Source: Candidatus Magasanikiibacteriota bacterium (lineage in GTDB: Bacteria > Patescibacteriota > Patescibacteriia > Magasanikbacterales > UBA922). Taken from it: a stretch of 6,005 nt of DNA. Under the pieces are notes generated by a model. It saw only the letters and a program-made list of their open reading frames with translations. It had not been told where the DNA came from and did not search any database. Shown in pieces: positions 5,137-6,005 of this stretch (positions within the stretch are counted from its first letter, which is position 1; every line of letters starts with the position of its first letter). Made by a program: the position numbers and the translations under genes. Location of the stretch: positions 1 through 6,005 of the forward strand of contig JACRPD010000028.1 in NCBI GenBank assembly GCA_016214105.1. Reading direction: 5' to 3'.

Positions 5137-5181
5137 GTCCCGTAGGGACGCTCGATAGTAGCCAGGGCTTTTAAGCCCTGG
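5137..5181. repeat. REP-like double hairpin between prfB and tsaC
   Basis: Two palindromes lie close together. GTCCC-gta-GGGAC occupies 5137-5149. CCAGGGCTT (5162-5170) pairs perfectly with AAGCCCTGG (5173-5181). The second is preceded directly by the tetranucleotide GTAG (5158-5161), the arrangement known for REP sequences mobilised by RAYT (REP-associated tyrosine) transposases. No RAYT gene is in the window. No T-run follows, so it is a poor terminator, though the RNA hairpin could protect the prfB transcript 3' end. The rest of the 172-bp gap shows nothing else that is clear. Confidence 0.65.
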
Positions 5182-5258
5182 AAAAGAGTCGCTTACGCGT
5201 GAAAGTTATGGAGATAAACCAAACGTCAACTGAACTTATATTTCGTTAATATTTTTCT

Positions 5259-5885
5259 ATGCAAGTGGTAAAACAAGATGATATAAATGATAATAGAATT
5301 GTCGAAATGTTAAGGAATGGTCTAACTATTGTTTATCCGACGGAGACATGTTATGGTTTGGGTTGCGACGCGAGAAATAGAGAAGCAATTGAAAAAGTCG
5401 CGAAAATAAAACAGCGTCAGGAAAATAAACCGATGTTGGTGGTGGTTCCCGATGCGGCGATGGCTTTAGAATACTTAGAATGGAGTCCGAAATTGCAGGA
5501 GTTGGCGGATAAGTATTGGCCGGGCGCGTTGACAGTGGTTGGCGAGTCAAAAGTCCATAAAGTCATAAAGTCCATAAAGTCATTGTGTGCTGGTGTGGTG
5601 GCGCCGGATGGGACTATTGCTTTTCGCGTTACCAGTCATCCGATTCCGGCGCAGTTAAGCCGTTTGTTGGACGCGCCTTTAGTTTCCACCTCGGCAAATA
5701 TTTCCGGGCAAGAACAGCCATACAACGTTGAAGCGGTTCAGCGGTATTTTGCCAATCAACCAGATCAGCCGGACATTATTATTGACGCCGGCGAATTGCC
5801 TCGCCGCGCGCCGTCAACGATTGTGAGAGTGTTGGATGGGAAAGTGGAGGTGTTGAGGGAGGGGGAGACAGTGATTAATTTGTAA
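5259..5885 (+). CDS. tsaC: Threonylcarbamoyl-AMP synthase (TsaC/YrdC/Sua5 family)
   Basis: Makes threonylcarbamoyl-AMP from threonine, bicarbonate and ATP. This is the first step of t6A formation at position 37 of tRNAs that read ANN codons, with TsaB, TsaD and TsaE as partners in the cytoplasm. The family core is intact: TIVYPTETCYGLGCD (23-37), the KxR motif at K51-R53 in KIKQRQENKPM, WPGALTVV (87-94), AFRVTSHP (121-128), STSANISG (143-150) and PSTIVR (185-190). At 208 residues it is the short TsaC/YrdC form without the extra Sua5 domain. The start at 5259 fits the family N-terminus; no Shine-Dalgarno sequence precedes it and no convincing promoter was found. Between WPGALTVV and AFRV the protein has about eight extra residues (KVHKVIKSIKS), encoded by a 17-bp direct duplication. 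It ends in TAA inside an AT-rich repeat. Confidence 0.95.
   Translation: MQVVKQDDINDNRIVEMLRNGLTIVYPTETCYGLGCDARNREAIEKVAKIKQRQENKPMLVVVPDAAMALEYLEWSPKLQELADKYWPGALTVVGESKVHKVIKSIKSLCAGVVAPDGTIAFRVTSHPIPAQLSRLLDAPLVSTSANISGQEQPYNVEAVQRYFANQPDQPDIIIDAGELPRRAPSTIVRVLDGKVEVLREGETVINL
5550..5583. repeat. 17-bp direct duplication inside tsaC
   Basis: AAAGTCCATAAAGTCAT occurs twice in tandem with no mismatch (5550-5566, 5567-5583), and each copy is itself two near-identical halves of 9 and 8 bp. It encodes the Lys-Val-His-Lys-Val-Ile-Lys-Ser stretch of TsaC. Seventeen is not a multiple of three, so loss or gain of a unit would shift the frame. Confidence 0.92.
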
Positions 5886-5904
5886 TTTTTAATTTGTAAT
5901 TTTT
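5877..5904. repeat. 14-bp tandem repeat across the tsaC stop
   Basis: AATTTGTAATTTTT occurs twice in tandem (5877-5890 and 5891-5904) without mismatch. The first copy contains the tsaC stop codon (5883-5885), so the repeat array has grown right up to, and into, the end of the gene. Confidence 0.85.
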
Positions 5905-6005
5905 AAACAATTATTTAATTTTTTAATTTCCAATGAGCGATTTATTATCATTTTAAAATTAAAAATTCATTCATTAGAAATTGTTTACAAATTAAAAATT
6001 ACAAA
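5879..6005. repeat. AT-rich long inverted repeat at the window end
   Basis: The arm 5879-5899 is the perfect 21-bp reverse complement of 5985-6005. Nested pairings continue inward: TAAACAATT (5904-5912) with AATTGTTTA (5979-5987, overlapping the outer arm), and TTTCCAATGA (5927-5936) with TCATTAGAAA (5971-5980, one mismatch). The element may continue past the window. It lacks any GC-rich stem, so it is not a classical terminator, although the T-rich arms could end transcription weakly. Low complexity makes part of the match easy to reach by chance, but 21 consecutive bases are not. Confidence 0.7.

Noticed and set aside
5162..5186. prfB terminator at the strong hairpin 5162-5181
   Set aside because: The hairpin is followed by GAAAAGAG, not T residues, so it does not fit intrinsic termination.

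Overview
The window looks like chromosome of a Patescibacteria/CPR-type bacterium, probably close to Parcubacteria. This is an inference from style: compact housekeeping genes, AT-rich leaders mostly without Shine-Dalgarno sequences, a DUF4143-type ATPase inside a housekeeping cluster, low-complexity AT-rich intergenic repeats and a tRNA with no encoded CCA. No single marker proves it. UGA is a stop here: one gene ends in TGA and a complete RF2 is encoded. That argues against the CPR lineages that read UGA as glycine. All four complete genes and the partial one lie on the + strand.

Layout. 1-1362 is the 3' five-sixths of groEL. 1363-1870 is a crowded intergenic region holding a 16-bp x4 tandem repeat, an 8-bp x4 repeat, a groEL terminator, a TTGACA promoter followed after about 50 bp by a second hairpin terminator (a candidate small RNA unit), and a tRNA-like gene at 1675-1747 with its own extended -10 promoter and terminator. 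It also holds a perfect DnaA box and a promoter whose spacer contains eleven consecutive G. 1871-2578 encodes an unrecognised charged 235-residue protein, followed by a terminator that repeats the groEL one almost exactly. 2708-3976 is an AAA_14/DUF4143 ATPase, followed after only a few bases by prfB (release factor 2). 5087-5258 carries a REP-like double hairpin. 5259-5885 is tsaC/sua5 (threonylcarbamoyl-AMP synthase) with an internal 17-bp duplication. 5877-6005 is an AT-rich direct and inverted repeat that reaches the window edge.

Common theme. groEL, the tRNA, prfB and tsaC serve protein synthesis and folding: chaperonin, adaptor RNA, termination and t6A modification at tRNA position 37. 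The 235-residue protein and the ATPase look like accessory insertions, each with its own promoter.

Most interesting observations: (i) the poly-G tract in a promoter spacer, which is 20 bp at G11 but would be 17 bp at G8 (possible phase variation); (ii) the tRNA-like RNA with A18, G55, T37 and a broken pair at the base of the anticodon loop, plus a 5' leader that can pair perfectly with its 3' acceptor strand; (iii) a small transcription unit next to it with 10 nt of perfect complementarity to the anticodon loop; (iv) three intergenic regions built alike, as hairpin terminator, DnaA-box-like 9-mer, then TTGACA.
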